NCBI GenBank assembly: GCA_910583935.1
Contig: CAJTZM010000002.1
Span: 62,001-126,000, forward strand
Reading direction: 5' to 3'
DNA: 64,000 nucleotides
Source: an uncultured Oscillospiraceae bacterium
GTDB lineage: Bacteria > Bacillota > Clostridia > Oscillospirales > Ruminococcaceae
Shown here: positions 14,428 to 23,176 of the stretch, piece by piece
Layout: each line of letters begins with the position of its first letter
How positions within the stretch are numbered: the first letter of the stretch is position 1
The notes under the pieces: model-generated
What the model saw: only the letters and a program-made list of their open reading frames with translations
Told to the model about the DNA's origin: nothing
The model's database searches: none
Program-made: the position numbers and the translations under genes

Positions 14428-14975
14428 TATTTACCGAAATACCGGTTCAAGAGACCCTGGAAGCCGCAGCCGTGGCGCGCCTCGTCCTTAGCCATCTCGT
14501 GAACGGTATCATGGATTGCATCCAGGCCCAGCTCTTTCGCACGGGCAGCCAGCTTTTTCTTACCCTCGCAGGCACCATGCTCTGCAACCGCACGCAGCTC
14601 AAGATTTTTCTTAGTATCCGGATGAACAACCTCGCCCAACAGCTCGGCAAATTTCGCAGCGTGCTCTGCCTCTTCAAAAGCGTATCTCTTATAAGCTTCG
14701 GCAATTTCCGGATAGCCTTCCCGATCAGCCTGCCGGCTCATCGCCAGATACATGCCAACCTCGGTGCATTCACCGGTAAAGTTCTGGCGCAGACCCTCGA
14801 CGATTTCCGGGTCAACACCAGCCGCTACACCAATTCTATGTTCGTCAGCCCAAACCAGGCCCTGGTTGTCCTGCTCCTGGAACTTAGAAGCCGGCGCTTT
14901 ACACTGCGGGCAGAACTCTGGCGGCTCTTTACCGGTAAAAACATATCCGCAAATCGTACAAATAAAAGTTTTCAT
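14427..14975 (-). CDS. Reverse rubrerythrin (NADH peroxidase component)
   Basis: A 182-residue protein with the domain order of reverse rubrerythrins: an N-terminal rubredoxin-like Fe(Cys)4 site (Cys 6, 9, 22, 25), then a four-helix ferritin-like di-iron domain with Glu/His ligands ([42 protein letters not shown]). In Clostridium such proteins reduce H2O2 and O2 with electrons from NADH via rubredoxin oxidoreductase. AGGAGG precedes the ATG. It is the first gene of a two-gene operon, with a strong palindrome near the transcription start. Confidence 0.93.
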   Translation of the reverse strand: MKTFICTICGYVFTGKEPPEFCPQCKAPASKFQEQDNQGLVWADEHRIGVAAGVDPEIVEGLRQNFTGECTEVGMYLAMSRQADREGYPEIAEAYKRYAFEEAEHAAKFAELLGEVVHPDTKKNLELRAVAEHGACEGKKKLAARAKELGLDAIHDTVHEMAKDEARHGCGFQGLLNRYFGK

Positions 14976-15012
14976 ATTAAAATCCTCCTACCATGTCAAA
15001 ATGATCGTAATC

Positions 15013-15065
15013 TTATTCGTATGGATTACGAATAATAATATATCGCAAAACAGGCCAAATTGCAA
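15013..15065 (-). promoter_or_regulatory. Rubrerythrin promoter with palindromic operator
   Basis: TTGCAA (15065-15060) and TATATT (15042-15037) with a 17-base spacer on the minus strand. Directly downstream, covering the likely start site, is a perfect 9-5-9 inverted repeat TTATTCGTA / TACGAATAA (15013-15035). It is AT-rich like Fur/PerR sites but does not match the PerR box, so the regulator is unknown. Confidence 0.65.
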
Positions 15066-15123
15066 CCGTTTTTTGTGGAAAAAGAAGAACCTTTTCCCAC
15101 AGGAGTCCCTACTCTCCCGCCGA

Positions 15124-15918
15124 CTAAATCGGATAAACCTTAATCGCGCCAGTGGGGCACTCCACTGCGCAGATGCCGCAATTGGTACATTTCTGGGGAT
15201 CAATATGCGCCAGGTTATCCGTAACGGAAATGGCACCGCTGGGACAGGCCTTTTCGCATTTTCTGCATCCAATACAGCCATCCTTGCAAACCCTTCGGGT
15301 CTGCGCGCCCTTATCGTGGCTGGAGCAGCTGACATAGACCTTGCTGGTTGTCGGAATGATATCAATCAGATGATTGGGACACTCCCTCGCGCACATGCCG
15401 CAGCCCACGCATTTGCTTTTATCCACCACCGCGATTCCGTTCATAATGTGGATCGCATCATATTTGCAGGCCAGCACGCAATCGCCGAATCCCAAACAGG
15501 CGTGAGAACAGCTTACTCTGCCCTGGTAGAAGGAATTGCAGGCGGCGCAGGTTTTTACGCCCTGATAGTCCATAATATAGTCGGTGGCATCACAGTTTCC
15601 GCCGCATTTTACAATGGCAAACTGCTCCTCCACGTCAGCCGCCTCTACGCCCAGCACCTTGCTGACCGCCGCGCTGACACTGTCACCGCCGGGGATACAC
15701 AAATTGGTTTTGGCCCCGTTGCACAGCGCCTTTGCATAATCGTCGCACCCTGCATAACCGCAGGCACCACAGTTAACGCCAGGCAGCTGGGCACGGACCA
15801 ATTCATAGGTCTCATCGGTTTTTACCGCCATAAACTTAGCGGCAATCACCAAAATCGCCGACAATAACAAACCGCAGCCAGTGACAAGCAGGATGGGAAA
15901 AATATAAGCTTCGAACAT
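15124..15918 (-). CDS. rnfB: Rnf complex subunit RnfB (ferredoxin-type iron-sulfur subunit)
   Basis: A 264-residue protein: N-terminal membrane helix (about residues 5-28), the four-cysteine GVNCGACGYAGCDDYA cluster domain, then several 4Fe-4S motifs (CVGCGMCARECP, CIGCRKCEKACP, CTNCGICAVECP). RnfB is the probable entry point for electrons from reduced ferredoxin into the membrane-bound Rnf ferredoxin:NAD+ oxidoreductase, which pumps Na+ or H+. It is the last gene of the operon rnfCDGEAB, the usual clostridial order. The C-terminus ends soon after the last cluster. Confidence 0.97.
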   Translation of the reverse strand: MFEAYIFPILLVTGCGLLLSAILVIAAKFMAVKTDETYELVRAQLPGVNCGACGYAGCDDYAKALCNGAKTNLCIPGGDSVSAAVSKVLGVEAADVEEQFAIVKCGGNCDATDYIMDYQGVKTCAACNSFYQGRVSCSHACLGFGDCVLACKYDAIHIMNGIAVVDKSKCVGCGMCARECPNHLIDIIPTTSKVYVSCSSHDKGAQTRRVCKDGCIGCRKCEKACPSGAISVTDNLAHIDPQKCTNCGICAVECPTGAIKVYPI

Positions 15919-15956
15919 TTTTTCTAGGCTCCTTTCCTATCAAAATGGATAGTGGA

Positions 15957-16577
15957 TTATTTGAACAATCCGTCGACAACGCCGCCAAAGCCCATGAAAG
16001 CAACCGAAACAATCGCTGCAGCGATCAAGGTAATCGGCATACCCTGGAAGCATTTGGGGGTTTTCTCCGAATCCAGCCTGCTTCTGACCCCAGCAAACAG
16101 CACCATCGCCAGCATAAAGCCCAGGCCTGCGCCCACCGAGTACAACAGCGCATTGCCGAAAGAAACGCCAAAGCTAATAGAGGGATCCCAGTTGTCAATA
16201 TCCAGCATGGTAACACCCAGCACCGCACAGTTGGTAGTAATCAGCGGCAGGTAAACGCCCAAAGCGCGGTGCAGCGCAGGCATAAATTTCTTAAGCACCA
16301 TCTCCACAAGCTGAACCAAAGCGGCAATGACCAAGATGAAAACCAGCGTCTCCAAATATTCCAGCTCAAAAGGATCCAAGAGGAATACATAGATCGGGAA
16401 GGTTACCGCCGTGGCGATTACCATGACGAAGATGACCGCCGCGCTCATGCCAACGGCAGAATCCAGCTTTTTGGAAACGCCCAGAAAGGGACAGATGCCC
16501 AAAAACTTCGTCAGGATGAAATTTTCCGCCAGAATCGCGGTCAACAGAATAATCATCATATTTTTCGCGAATTCCAT
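15957..16577 (-). CDS. rnfA: Rnf complex membrane subunit RnfA
   Basis: A 206-residue hydrophobic protein with six predicted membrane helices and the family segments ENFILTKFLGICPFLGVSKK and TNCAVLGV. The NFxLxxFLGxCPFxG region carries the conserved Cys thought to help bind an intramembrane Fe-S cluster together with RnfE. It starts one base into the rnfE stop region (adjacent/overlapping at 16577), indicating tight coupling. Confidence 0.97.
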   Translation of the reverse strand: MEFAKNMMIILLTAILAENFILTKFLGICPFLGVSKKLDSAVGMSAAVIFVMVIATAVTFPIYVFLLDPFELEYLETLVFILVIAALVQLVEMVLKKFMPALHRALGVYLPLITTNCAVLGVTMLDIDNWDPSISFGVSFGNALLYSVGAGLGFMLAMVLFAGVRSRLDSEKTPKCFQGMPITLIAAAIVSVAFMGFGGVVDGLFK

Positions 16578-17260
16578 TACTTGCAGCCTCCTTCCGCAGC
16601 CTCAGCACATTTGCCCGCCATCGGGCAGCCGGAACAGCCGGCTTCCTGTTTCGGCTTTTTCCCCTTACGCATCAGGAAAAAATTCACCAACGCAATCAGG
16701 CAGCCAAACACGAAAAACCCGCCGGGTGCCAGCGTCATAATCGACATGGTCTGTACCGACTCGGGGATAATCCGCATGCCAAACCAGGTGCCGGAGCCCA
16801 GAATCTCACGAATTGAGCCCATGCATAAAAGCGCCAGCGTAAAGCCTAAGCCCATGCCAATAGCGTCGCAGGCGGAAGCCAGCACGCCGTTTTTATTGGC
16901 GAACATTTCGGCCCGGCCAAGGATGATGCAGTTTACCACAATCAGCGGCAGAAACAGCCCCAGCGCCTCGTAAATCGAAGGGGCATACGCCTGCACCAAA
17001 AAGCCGACGATAGTTACAAATCCCGCGATAATGACAATATAGCTGGGAATCCGGACTTTATCCGGAATGACCTTTCTCAACAGCGAGATTACAATGTTGG
17101 AACCCAACAAAACGGCGGTGGCCGCCAGCCCCATCCCCAGCCCGTTGACCGCCAGAGAAGTGACAGCCAACGTCGGGCAGGTGCCTAAAATTAGCACCAG
17201 AACAGGGTTTTCCTTAATAATGCCGTTGAGCAGAACCTTCAGATTACTCTGTTTACTCAT
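16577..17260 (-). CDS. rnfE: Rnf complex membrane subunit RnfE
   Basis: A 227-residue membrane protein. The N-terminal half has KENPVLVLILGTCPTLAV (the cysteine-containing RnfA/RnfE motif) and the middle has VNCIILGRAEMFA. It pairs with RnfA in the membrane core. The C-terminus has a Cys-rich tail (EAGCSGCPMAGKC) seen in some clostridial RnfE proteins. The start overlaps the rnfG stop by four bases. Confidence 0.96.
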   Translation of the reverse strand: MSKQSNLKVLLNGIIKENPVLVLILGTCPTLAVTSLAVNGLGMGLAATAVLLGSNIVISLLRKVIPDKVRIPSYIVIIAGFVTIVGFLVQAYAPSIYEALGLFLPLIVVNCIILGRAEMFANKNGVLASACDAIGMGLGFTLALLCMGSIREILGSGTWFGMRIIPESVQTMSIMTLAPGGFFVFGCLIALVNFFLMRKGKKPKQEAGCSGCPMAGKCAEAAEGGCK

Positions 17261-18234
17261 GCAGCAAGCTCCCCTTTCACCAATTCAAAGCCAGCAACCG
17301 CTTTGTCGATTGCTTTTTTCACCGCATTGGAGGAGACGGTAGCGCCGCCCAGCGCATCCACCGCGTCGGTAGAGGTCTGGCCGATGTACTGGTCCAGATA
17401 AGAGGGTTTTCCTACGCGATCACCAATTCCCTCGGTCTCCGCAAAATCAACCGGCTTCACCCCAATAATCGCGCCGTTGGGATCCATCGCTACAACCAAG
17501 CGGATCAGCGGCTCTTCATGATAGCCCTGAGCGGTTACGACCATTGTAACGGCGGACTTGTCGTTGGCGATATAAACCTCTTTTACCTTATCCACTTCCT
17601 GCTCATATTTGGTTACGCCGCCGGGAACCAAAGCCGCGTTGGCGTCGTCAACCGTGTAGGTGACCAGCTTTTCCTCCGGCTCGTCGACCACTTCGGAAAT
17701 ATCAACCTGATTGCCGGACGCCGCGCTGTACAGCTCAAACGCTGTCCCCAGCGCTTTTTTGTACGCCTTAGAGGTAATGGTCGCGCCGGAGATCCCGTCT
17801 ACACTGGTATAATCCGAGGCGGTCTTGCCCACATAGCCAGCACCATAGCTGTCCTCTGCCAATTTCGCGCCGAAGCCGGGGGTTTCCGAATGCTCCAGCA
17901 TCTTTACACCGGTGATGGTTCCGTTCGCATCAAAGCCGACCATCAGGTTTACCGGCCCGCCATAGCCCTGGGCTGAAGCGGTCACTACATAGCCCATGCC
18001 GCTGGTTTCTTTAAACGCGTCAACCGCGCCCTCGATATCAGCGGGCACTTCGACTTCTTCAAAACCGGAGGCCCCGGGCAGCACAACCGCTCTGGCAGAA
18101 TTGGCCTCAGCGTTTTTCGCTTCGTCAATAATCGGCTTTGTCGCCTGATAAGTAAATACCAATGCTGTGGAAACAACTACACAAATCACAGTCAGAACAA
18201 CGACAGGGATGAGAAAATCTTTTACAAATTTCAT
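17257..18234 (-). CDS. rnfG: Rnf complex subunit RnfG with two FMN-binding domains
   Basis: A 325-residue protein, clearly longer than the usual single-domain RnfG of about 180-220 residues. One N-terminal membrane helix (residues 4-28) is followed by two tandem FMN-binding domains. The first has the flavinylation motif DGISGATITS; the second has DALGGATVSS, in which Gly replaces the first Ser and the acceptor position is Ser instead of Thr. RnfG carries covalently bound FMN and passes electrons across the membrane side of the complex; ApbE encoded in the same operon attaches the flavin. The ATG at 18234 overlaps the rnfD stop by four bases; an extra twelve upstream codons are excluded. Confidence 0.95.
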   Translation of the reverse strand: MKFVKDFLIPVVVLTVICVVVSTALVFTYQATKPIIDEAKNAEANSARAVVLPGASGFEEVEVPADIEGAVDAFKETSGMGYVVTASAQGYGGPVNLMVGFDANGTITGVKMLEHSETPGFGAKLAEDSYGAGYVGKTASDYTSVDGISGATITSKAYKKALGTAFELYSAASGNQVDISEVVDEPEEKLVTYTVDDANAALVPGGVTKYEQEVDKVKEVYIANDKSAVTMVVTAQGYHEEPLIRLVVAMDPNGAIIGVKPVDFAETEGIGDRVGKPSYLDQYIGQTSTDAVDALGGATVSSNAVKKAIDKAVAGFELVKGELAA

Positions 18235-19223
18235 TTCGCAAGACCTCCAAACGGTTTTGTTTTCGTCCATCTATCAATCAAGGGGGTTAGGATGTTCATC
18301 AGCAGAATTGCAAAGGAAACGCCCTCAACATATTGTCCGTACAGACGGATCACAACTGTCAAAAGACCGCAGCCAACAGCAAAGATGGCCTTGCCCTTTT
18401 TGGTGACAGGGGAAGTGGAATAGTCGGTTGCCATAAAGAAAGCGCCTAATACCAGTCCGCCTGCCAAAACCTGCGAAACAGGGTTTACACCCAGAATCCA
18501 GGACAGGACAAAAACCGTTCCGATATAGGTCAAAGGGATGATGGGGCTGATCACCTTTTTGTAAATCAAGTAGCATCCGCCGATGAGCAGCGTAATGATG
18601 CAGGTCTCGCCCAAGCAGCCGCCCCGCAGGCCGAACAGCAGCTCAAACACGTTGGGGACTCCTTCGACCGATCCCAGCGCCATGTTGCCAATCTCGCCAA
18701 GACCGCTGACCTGGGTGGTGTTAATGGCGGCCAATGGCGTCGCACCGGCCATATGGGAAATCGCTCCGTCCGAGAATACCGGCGTTACAAAGGCGCTGGC
18801 GTCGCCCATGGCCGAAGCAAAGGAAACCAGCAGCACAACCCGGGCGCCGATGGCCGGATTGGCGAAGTTTTTGCCGATGCCGCCAAACAGCATCTTCATC
18901 ACAACGATTGCCACAAAGCAGCCGACCATCGCCATCCAAAACGGGAAGGTTGACGGCAGGTTAAAGGCCAGCAGCATGCCGGTGACCACCGCGCTGCAAT
19001 CGGAAATGGTATTGGGCTGTCGGGTTACGACATTATAAAGATATTCAAAAATGATACAGGAAGCAACGCAGACACAGATGAGCATCAGCGCCCGCAGCCC
19101 GAACAGCAGGGTCGCCGCAATCGCGGTGGGGACCAGTGCGACAACCACCGTAAGCATAATGTTGGAGGTTGTCACAGGATCCTTTAGGTGCGGCGAGGTA
19201 ACGACCAAAAGCTTATTTTTCAA
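18231..19223 (-). CDS. rnfD: Rnf complex membrane subunit RnfD
   Basis: A 330-residue polytopic membrane protein with the RnfD/NqrB pattern: early VVTSPHLKDPVTTSNIML, then about eight to ten helices, and an FMN-attachment-like AGATPLAA segment in the middle (the family motif is S/T-G-A-T). RnfD forms the ion-translocating part of the complex with RnfA and RnfE. It follows rnfC by 12 bases. Confidence 0.97.
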   Translation of the reverse strand: MKNKLLVVTSPHLKDPVTTSNIMLTVVVALVPTAIAATLLFGLRALMLICVCVASCIIFEYLYNVVTRQPNTISDCSAVVTGMLLAFNLPSTFPFWMAMVGCFVAIVVMKMLFGGIGKNFANPAIGARVVLLVSFASAMGDASAFVTPVFSDGAISHMAGATPLAAINTTQVSGLGEIGNMALGSVEGVPNVFELLFGLRGGCLGETCIITLLIGGCYLIYKKVISPIIPLTYIGTVFVLSWILGVNPVSQVLAGGLVLGAFFMATDYSTSPVTKKGKAIFAVGCGLLTVVIRLYGQYVEGVSFAILLMNILTPLIDRWTKTKPFGGLAK

Positions 19224-19235
19224 CTTGATTCACCT

Positions 19236-20531
19236 CTACTTTTTTTCTCTCAACATCTGCTTGCCCATCCGGTTGTAAAGCACCAGGTAGCGGTTTGCAG
19301 GACATACATAGGCACAGCAGCCGCATTCAATACACAGATTAACCTTTAAAGCGGCCAGCGATTCTTTGTTTTTTCCGTGAACCGCCTTATCAATAGCCGC
19401 CGGCATCAGATGCACCGGGCAGGCATTCACACACCGGGCGCAGCGGATACAGGGTGTTTCCAGCCGCTCCAGCGCATCCTCCTCGGCAAAAGCCAAAATC
19501 GCGTTGTTGTTTTTAATCACCGGATACTGATCGTTGGGGACCGCGATGCCCATCATGGGGCCGCCCATCAAAATCAGGCGGGGCTCCTTTGCATAGCCGC
19601 CGCAGAAGGCGATCACGTCCTCGAATTTTGTACCGATTGGGACCATGACGTTTTTGGGTTCCGCCACTGCGGAGCCGTCCACCGTCACCCGCTTTTGAAT
19701 CAAAGGCATGCCGGTTTCCAGGTAGGAAGCCACAAACGCCACCGACGAAACGTTCATGACAATTACACCCTGATCAGCAGGCAGCTGCCCTTCCTTGACC
19801 ACCTTGCCGGTGGTCTCGTAAATCAGAACCTTCTCCGCGCCCTGCGGGTACTTAGACTTGAGAACCGCCAGCTGATAGCCGTCTTTTCCCAGGATCAGCT
19901 GCTGCATCTTGTCGATGGCCTCTTTTTTGTTGTCCTCAATGCCGATGATAACATGACTAATTCCCAAAAATCTGGTTACCAGCTCAATCCCCTTCATGAC
20001 CTTTTCGCTGTTTTCCAAAAACTCCCGGTTATCCGCCGTGATGAAGGGCTCGCACTCCGCGCCGTTAATAATCAGCGTGTCAACCTCGTCCAGGTTTTTG
20101 GGGTTGAGCTTGATAAAGGTCGGGAACCCGGCGCCGCCCAATCCCACCAGCCCGGACCGGCGGATTGCCCCCAGAAAATCCTCTCTGGTTTCAACCGACG
20201 GCGGCTGGACCGATTCATCCACTGTTTGCTGGCCGTCGCAGGCGATGACGATGGTCTGGGTCCGCACCCCATTAGAGGTGATAAAATCCTCAATGGCGGT
20301 GACGGTGCCGGACACACTGGAATGGATCGGCACGCTCATAAACTCCTGCGAATCCGCTAAAAGCTGCCCGACCTTCACTTCGTCTTTCACCTTTACCACC
20401 GGCGTACACGGCGCGCCCATATGCTGCAAAAGCGGAATGGTCACGCTGGCCGGTACAGGCATGGATACAGTTTCACAATTCATAGTGTTTTTATGATGTG
20501 GAACTTTTACTCCATTTAAGTTCATTTTCAA
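19236..20531 (-). CDS. rnfC: Rnf complex subunit RnfC (NADH-binding side)
   Basis: A 431-residue soluble subunit resembling the NADH dehydrogenase 51-kDa family: glycine-rich GLVGLGGAGFPTFIKL (FMN/NAD site) near residues 110-125 and two C-terminal 4Fe-4S motifs (CIRCARCVNACP and CIECGCCAYVCP). It passes electrons to NAD+. The frame opens with TTG at 20531, nine bases from a perfect AGGAGG; an ATG two codons later is spaced 15 bases, so the TTG is preferred. It is the first rnf gene in the operon after the HepT-like gene. Confidence 0.96.
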   Translation of the reverse strand: MKMNLNGVKVPHHKNTMNCETVSMPVPASVTIPLLQHMGAPCTPVVKVKDEVKVGQLLADSQEFMSVPIHSSVSGTVTAIEDFITSNGVRTQTIVIACDGQQTVDESVQPPSVETREDFLGAIRRSGLVGLGGAGFPTFIKLNPKNLDEVDTLIINGAECEPFITADNREFLENSEKVMKGIELVTRFLGISHVIIGIEDNKKEAIDKMQQLILGKDGYQLAVLKSKYPQGAEKVLIYETTGKVVKEGQLPADQGVIVMNVSSVAFVASYLETGMPLIQKRVTVDGSAVAEPKNVMVPIGTKFEDVIAFCGGYAKEPRLILMGGPMMGIAVPNDQYPVIKNNNAILAFAEEDALERLETPCIRCARCVNACPVHLMPAAIDKAVHGKNKESLAALKVNLCIECGCCAYVCPANRYLVLYNRMGKQMLREKK

Positions 20532-20604
20532 CTGAAATTTCCTCCTGTCCTCATATTTTCCCTTGCAAAAAAATCTATAAAAATATGGTAACCCATAGGT
20601 TTCC

Positions 20605-21123
20605 CTATTTCAGCTGACTGTCCAGCCTTTGTACCGCCGGAAGCAGCGTTTTCAGCACTAGACCGGTGACTACACCCATTCCGACTCCGGAGAGGATCAG
20701 AATGGGGAAATAGTATAAGGTCAACGTCGTCCCCGTTAAAAAAGAGGCGCCCAAAAGCTGGCCCAGATTATGCCCCATCGCCCCCAGAATACTAAGCACC
20801 ATATAAGAAAGACCGCTTTTAAAAAGCCGGGCAAACAAAAGCATGACGGTTACGGAAACGCCTCCTCCCAGCAAACTCAGCAAAGCACCGGTAGGACCGC
20901 GCATCAGCAAAACCGAAAGAGCCTTCAGCGTAGCCAGCGTATACGCGCTGGGCGCCCCGAGGAAAAAAACGCAGTACATGGTTACAATATTAGAAAGGCC
21001 CAGTTTTACGCCAGGCGGCAGTCCCGGTACCGTTACAATGCCCTCCAGATAGGAGAGCACCACCGCCGTGGCGAACAACAAGCCCATAAAGCATATTCGT
21101 TTGGTGTTCTTGTTTTTTATCAT
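20605..21123 (-). CDS. Gx transporter / heptaprenyl diphosphate synthase component I family protein
   Basis: A 172-residue membrane protein with about five hydrophobic segments and the family hallmarks GLPPGVKLGLSNIVTMYCV and GPTGALLSLLGG. The family (Pfam 'Hpre_diP_synt_I') is often encoded next to rnf or apbE genes in Firmicutes and resembles ECF-type S components; its substrate is not established, and the older 'heptaprenyl diphosphate synthase' name is doubtful. It lies between apbE and rnfC in the same operon. Confidence 0.88.
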   Translation of the reverse strand: MIKNKNTKRICFMGLLFATAVVLSYLEGIVTVPGLPPGVKLGLSNIVTMYCVFFLGAPSAYTLATLKALSVLLMRGPTGALLSLLGGGVSVTVMLLFARLFKSGLSYMVLSILGAMGHNLGQLLGASFLTGTTLTLYYFPILILSGVGMGVVTGLVLKTLLPAVQRLDSQLK

Positions 21124-21148
21124 CTGTCGCGCCGCTTCTCCGTTTCTT

Positions 21149-22228
21149 CTACAATAGGTTTACAAAGCGATAGCCGGCATTCTCCCCATTCGGTGTAAAA
21201 CAGTCCTTCATCCCATCCGAAAGATAGACATTTTTGTCCCGGTCGATCAAAATACACTCGAAACCGCCCTCTTTGGCATGGGACATCGCTTTCTCTCTGC
21301 CCGCTAAAAATAAAGCTGTCGAAAGAAAGTCCGCCAAGCCGCCATCCTTGCAGATGACCGAAACCGAAATCAAGTCGCTGTCTCCCGGATAGCCGGTATC
21401 TGGATGCAAAATATGGTGGTAGCGGACGCCGTCTTTTTCAAAATACCGTTCATAATCACCGGAAGTGGCCATGGTAGTGTCGGTCAGCTCCACAACGCCA
21501 ATGTAATCGCTCGCTCCCCCCCGGGGATCCCGAACACCGAACCGATAGGATGCGCCGTCTTTCTTTTTTCCGATTGTAAAAATATTACCGCCCACCGAGA
21601 GGTAGCCCGCATGCACACCCAAGGCTTTTGCACTTTCCATGGCCAGCGCACCGGCCATGCCCTTTGCCACGCCGCCTAAATTGAGCTTTTGGCCCTTGCG
21701 GCGAAGCATAACCCGGTAATTCTCTTCCTGCAACAGAACATCCCGGTAATCCACCAGCTCCAGCGCCTTTTGAATCTCCTGTTGCTCTGGGACACGCGGA
21801 TTTTCTCCCGTAATATTCCACAGCTCCACCAGCGGCCCAATTGTAATATCAAAAAGTCCCTCGGAAAGCGCGCTGTACTCTTTTGCCAGCTGCAAAATGG
21901 AAAAGGTCTCCTCGCTGACCTGTACATAGGCAATCCCGGCGTTTTGATTGATTTTGGAAATCTCAGACGAAAGGTCATAAGCCGATATACGCTTTTCAAA
22001 AGCACGCAGCTGCTGATTCACCGCCTCAACCGCCTGCTGGCTTTTCGGCCCCGCAAGCTTTTGGTCTATAAAGGTATCCATCACGAAAGCCGTTCCGGTG
22101 CTGACCGTCCATTCCTTTTCCCGGCTGTCCCAGTAAAACCCAAAACAAGCGAAAAAAAGAAGCAGTATCAAACCGATGGCTGCGGCAATCACGGTTTTTG
22201 CTCTTGAACGACTTGGCAAATAATTCAA
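21149..22228 (-). CDS. apbE: FAD:protein FMN transferase ApbE
   Basis: A 359-residue protein: an N-terminal membrane anchor (about residues 10-30) followed by the ApbE domain with GTAFVMDTFIDQ, ISKINQNAG, LNLGGVAKGMAGALA (catalytic/FAD region), LSVGGNIFTIG and HHILHPDTGYPG. ApbE transfers FMN from FAD to a Thr in flavin carrier proteins, here very likely RnfG and RnfD encoded downstream. It needs Mg2+ and acts on the outer face of the membrane. The start is TTG at 22228 without a strong ribosome-binding site, so the exact N-terminus is uncertain. It is the first gene of the rnf transcript. Confidence 0.94.
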   Translation of the reverse strand: MNYLPSRSRAKTVIAAAIGLILLLFFACFGFYWDSREKEWTVSTGTAFVMDTFIDQKLAGPKSQQAVEAVNQQLRAFEKRISAYDLSSEISKINQNAGIAYVQVSEETFSILQLAKEYSALSEGLFDITIGPLVELWNITGENPRVPEQQEIQKALELVDYRDVLLQEENYRVMLRRKGQKLNLGGVAKGMAGALAMESAKALGVHAGYLSVGGNIFTIGKKKDGASYRFGVRDPRGGASDYIGVVELTDTTMATSGDYERYFEKDGVRYHHILHPDTGYPGDSDLISVSVICKDGGLADFLSTALFLAGREKAMSHAKEGGFECILIDRDKNVYLSDGMKDCFTPNGENAGYRFVNLL

Positions 22229-22259
22229 CCCCGTTTTTCATACATACTTCACTTATCAT

Positions 22260-22288
22260 ATTATAACGTATGGAACCGCAGATTTCAA
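22260..22288 (-). promoter_or_regulatory. Predicted promoter of the apbE-rnf operon
   Basis: TTGAAA and TATAAT with a 17-base spacer on the minus strand, about 30 bases before the apbE start. The 230 bases further upstream (22289-22522) hold no gene or structure that I recognise. Confidence 0.75.
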
Positions 22289-22522
22289 GTATTTGCCTGT
22301 CTTTTCCGCAAACTGCTGCCATACATAAAGAAAAACTTGTCGATTCTTTCTTATGGTCTTTTGTCATCCTGCAAAATTTTGCCGCCGCTTTATCGCCGAT
22401 TTCTCTTTTTTTCAATACTCAGGCAAAAAAAGCTCCTCGCAGTATAAAAATCCAGCATACGCCCAACGAATTCTATAGTTTAATATAATACGATCTTTTT
22501 TAATGTTTATTATTAAAAATTG

Positions 22523-22551
22523 TTGATAAATGATTCATTTCACTATATAAT
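22523..22551 (+). promoter_or_regulatory. Predicted promoter of the DUF2975 remnant/HTH pair
   Basis: Plus-strand TTGATA and TATAAT with a 17-base spacer, 30 bases upstream of the ATG of the decayed gene. Confidence 0.7.
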
Positions 22552-22581
22552 CCAATCAGAAAAGCTGATGAGGTTGTACCA

Positions 22582-22930
22582 ATGAATAAAAACAACGAAA
22601 AATTAAACTGATTAGCTGCAGTTATCGCAAAAATCACAGAAATTTTTTATTGGGTCGCAGTTGGACTGCTCATCGTCAGTCTGATCACATATTGTCTGAA
22701 TGATGCGTTTCTCTCCTTTATCATGGATATCGGTGATGGGATCATCCGAGTCATCGCGGCCCAGATCTCGTCGAATCCAGTGTTTCCGTAAGCGGATTTA
22801 TCTTTGGCATCGCCCTTTTGTGCCTTTCGCAGTTTTTTGCCTATGGTGTACAGCTGCAAAGCGATTCGGATGGTCTGCTTTACCGGTGGTGCAAAAAAAT
22901 AGGGAAATCATTTTTAAACTCAACGTCGTC
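22582..22930 (+). pseudogene. DUF2975 membrane protein, decayed
   Basis: Starting at ATG 22582 there is a stop (TGA) at codon 10; then the frame reads ITEIFYWVAVGLLIVSLITY. Near 22785 the frame shifts, and the typical DUF2975 C-terminus appears in another frame: SVSVSGFIFGIALLCLSQFF then AYGVQLQSDSDGLL. The central helices of a normal protein of about 160 residues are missing. The gene thus carries a nonsense codon, a frameshift and an internal deletion. DUF2975 proteins are usually encoded directly before a small HTH regulator, as here. Confidence 0.75.
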
Positions 22931-23110
22931 ATGGCACAGCGGCAAATATCCTTAAATGAGCTGGCGGAAAAGGTCGGCATATCCAATGTAAATCTGTCAA
23001 AAATCAAGAATAACAAAGTCAGCGCCATTCGTTTTTCCACCCTCGCTTCTATTTGTGAAACGTTGGACTGCACACCTGGCGAGATTCTGACCTATTCCCC
23101 CGATGACTAA
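22889..23110 (+). CDS. Small HTH (XRE/Cro, YozG-like) regulator
   Basis: About 74 residues. The core MAQRQISLNELAEKVGIS-NVNLSKIKNNK-VSAIRFSTLASICETLDCTPGEIL is the standard partner of DUF2975 membrane proteins and binds DNA. Homologues begin about a dozen residues before the internal ATG at 22931 (here REIIFKLNVV), so a GTG at 22889 (or 22886) is the likely start, though no strong ribosome-binding site is visible. The regulator appears intact although its DUF2975 partner is broken. Confidence 0.75.
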   Translation: MQKNREIIFKLNVVMAQRQISLNELAEKVGISNVNLSKIKNNKVSAIRFSTLASICETLDCTPGEILTYSPDD

Positions 23111-23130
23111 TTTTCCAGAATCGGACAGTA

Positions 23131-23162
23131 AAAAATGAGACGCGTATAGCGTCTCATTTTTT
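23131..23162. terminator. Bidirectional terminator between the HTH gene and the CD1247-like gene
   Basis: A 9-bp perfect stem (ATGAGACGC / GCGTCTCAT, 5-base loop) flanked by AAAAA and TTTTTT, so it works in both directions between the convergent genes. Confidence 0.9.
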
Positions 23163-23176
23163 GCTTTATCGAAAAA

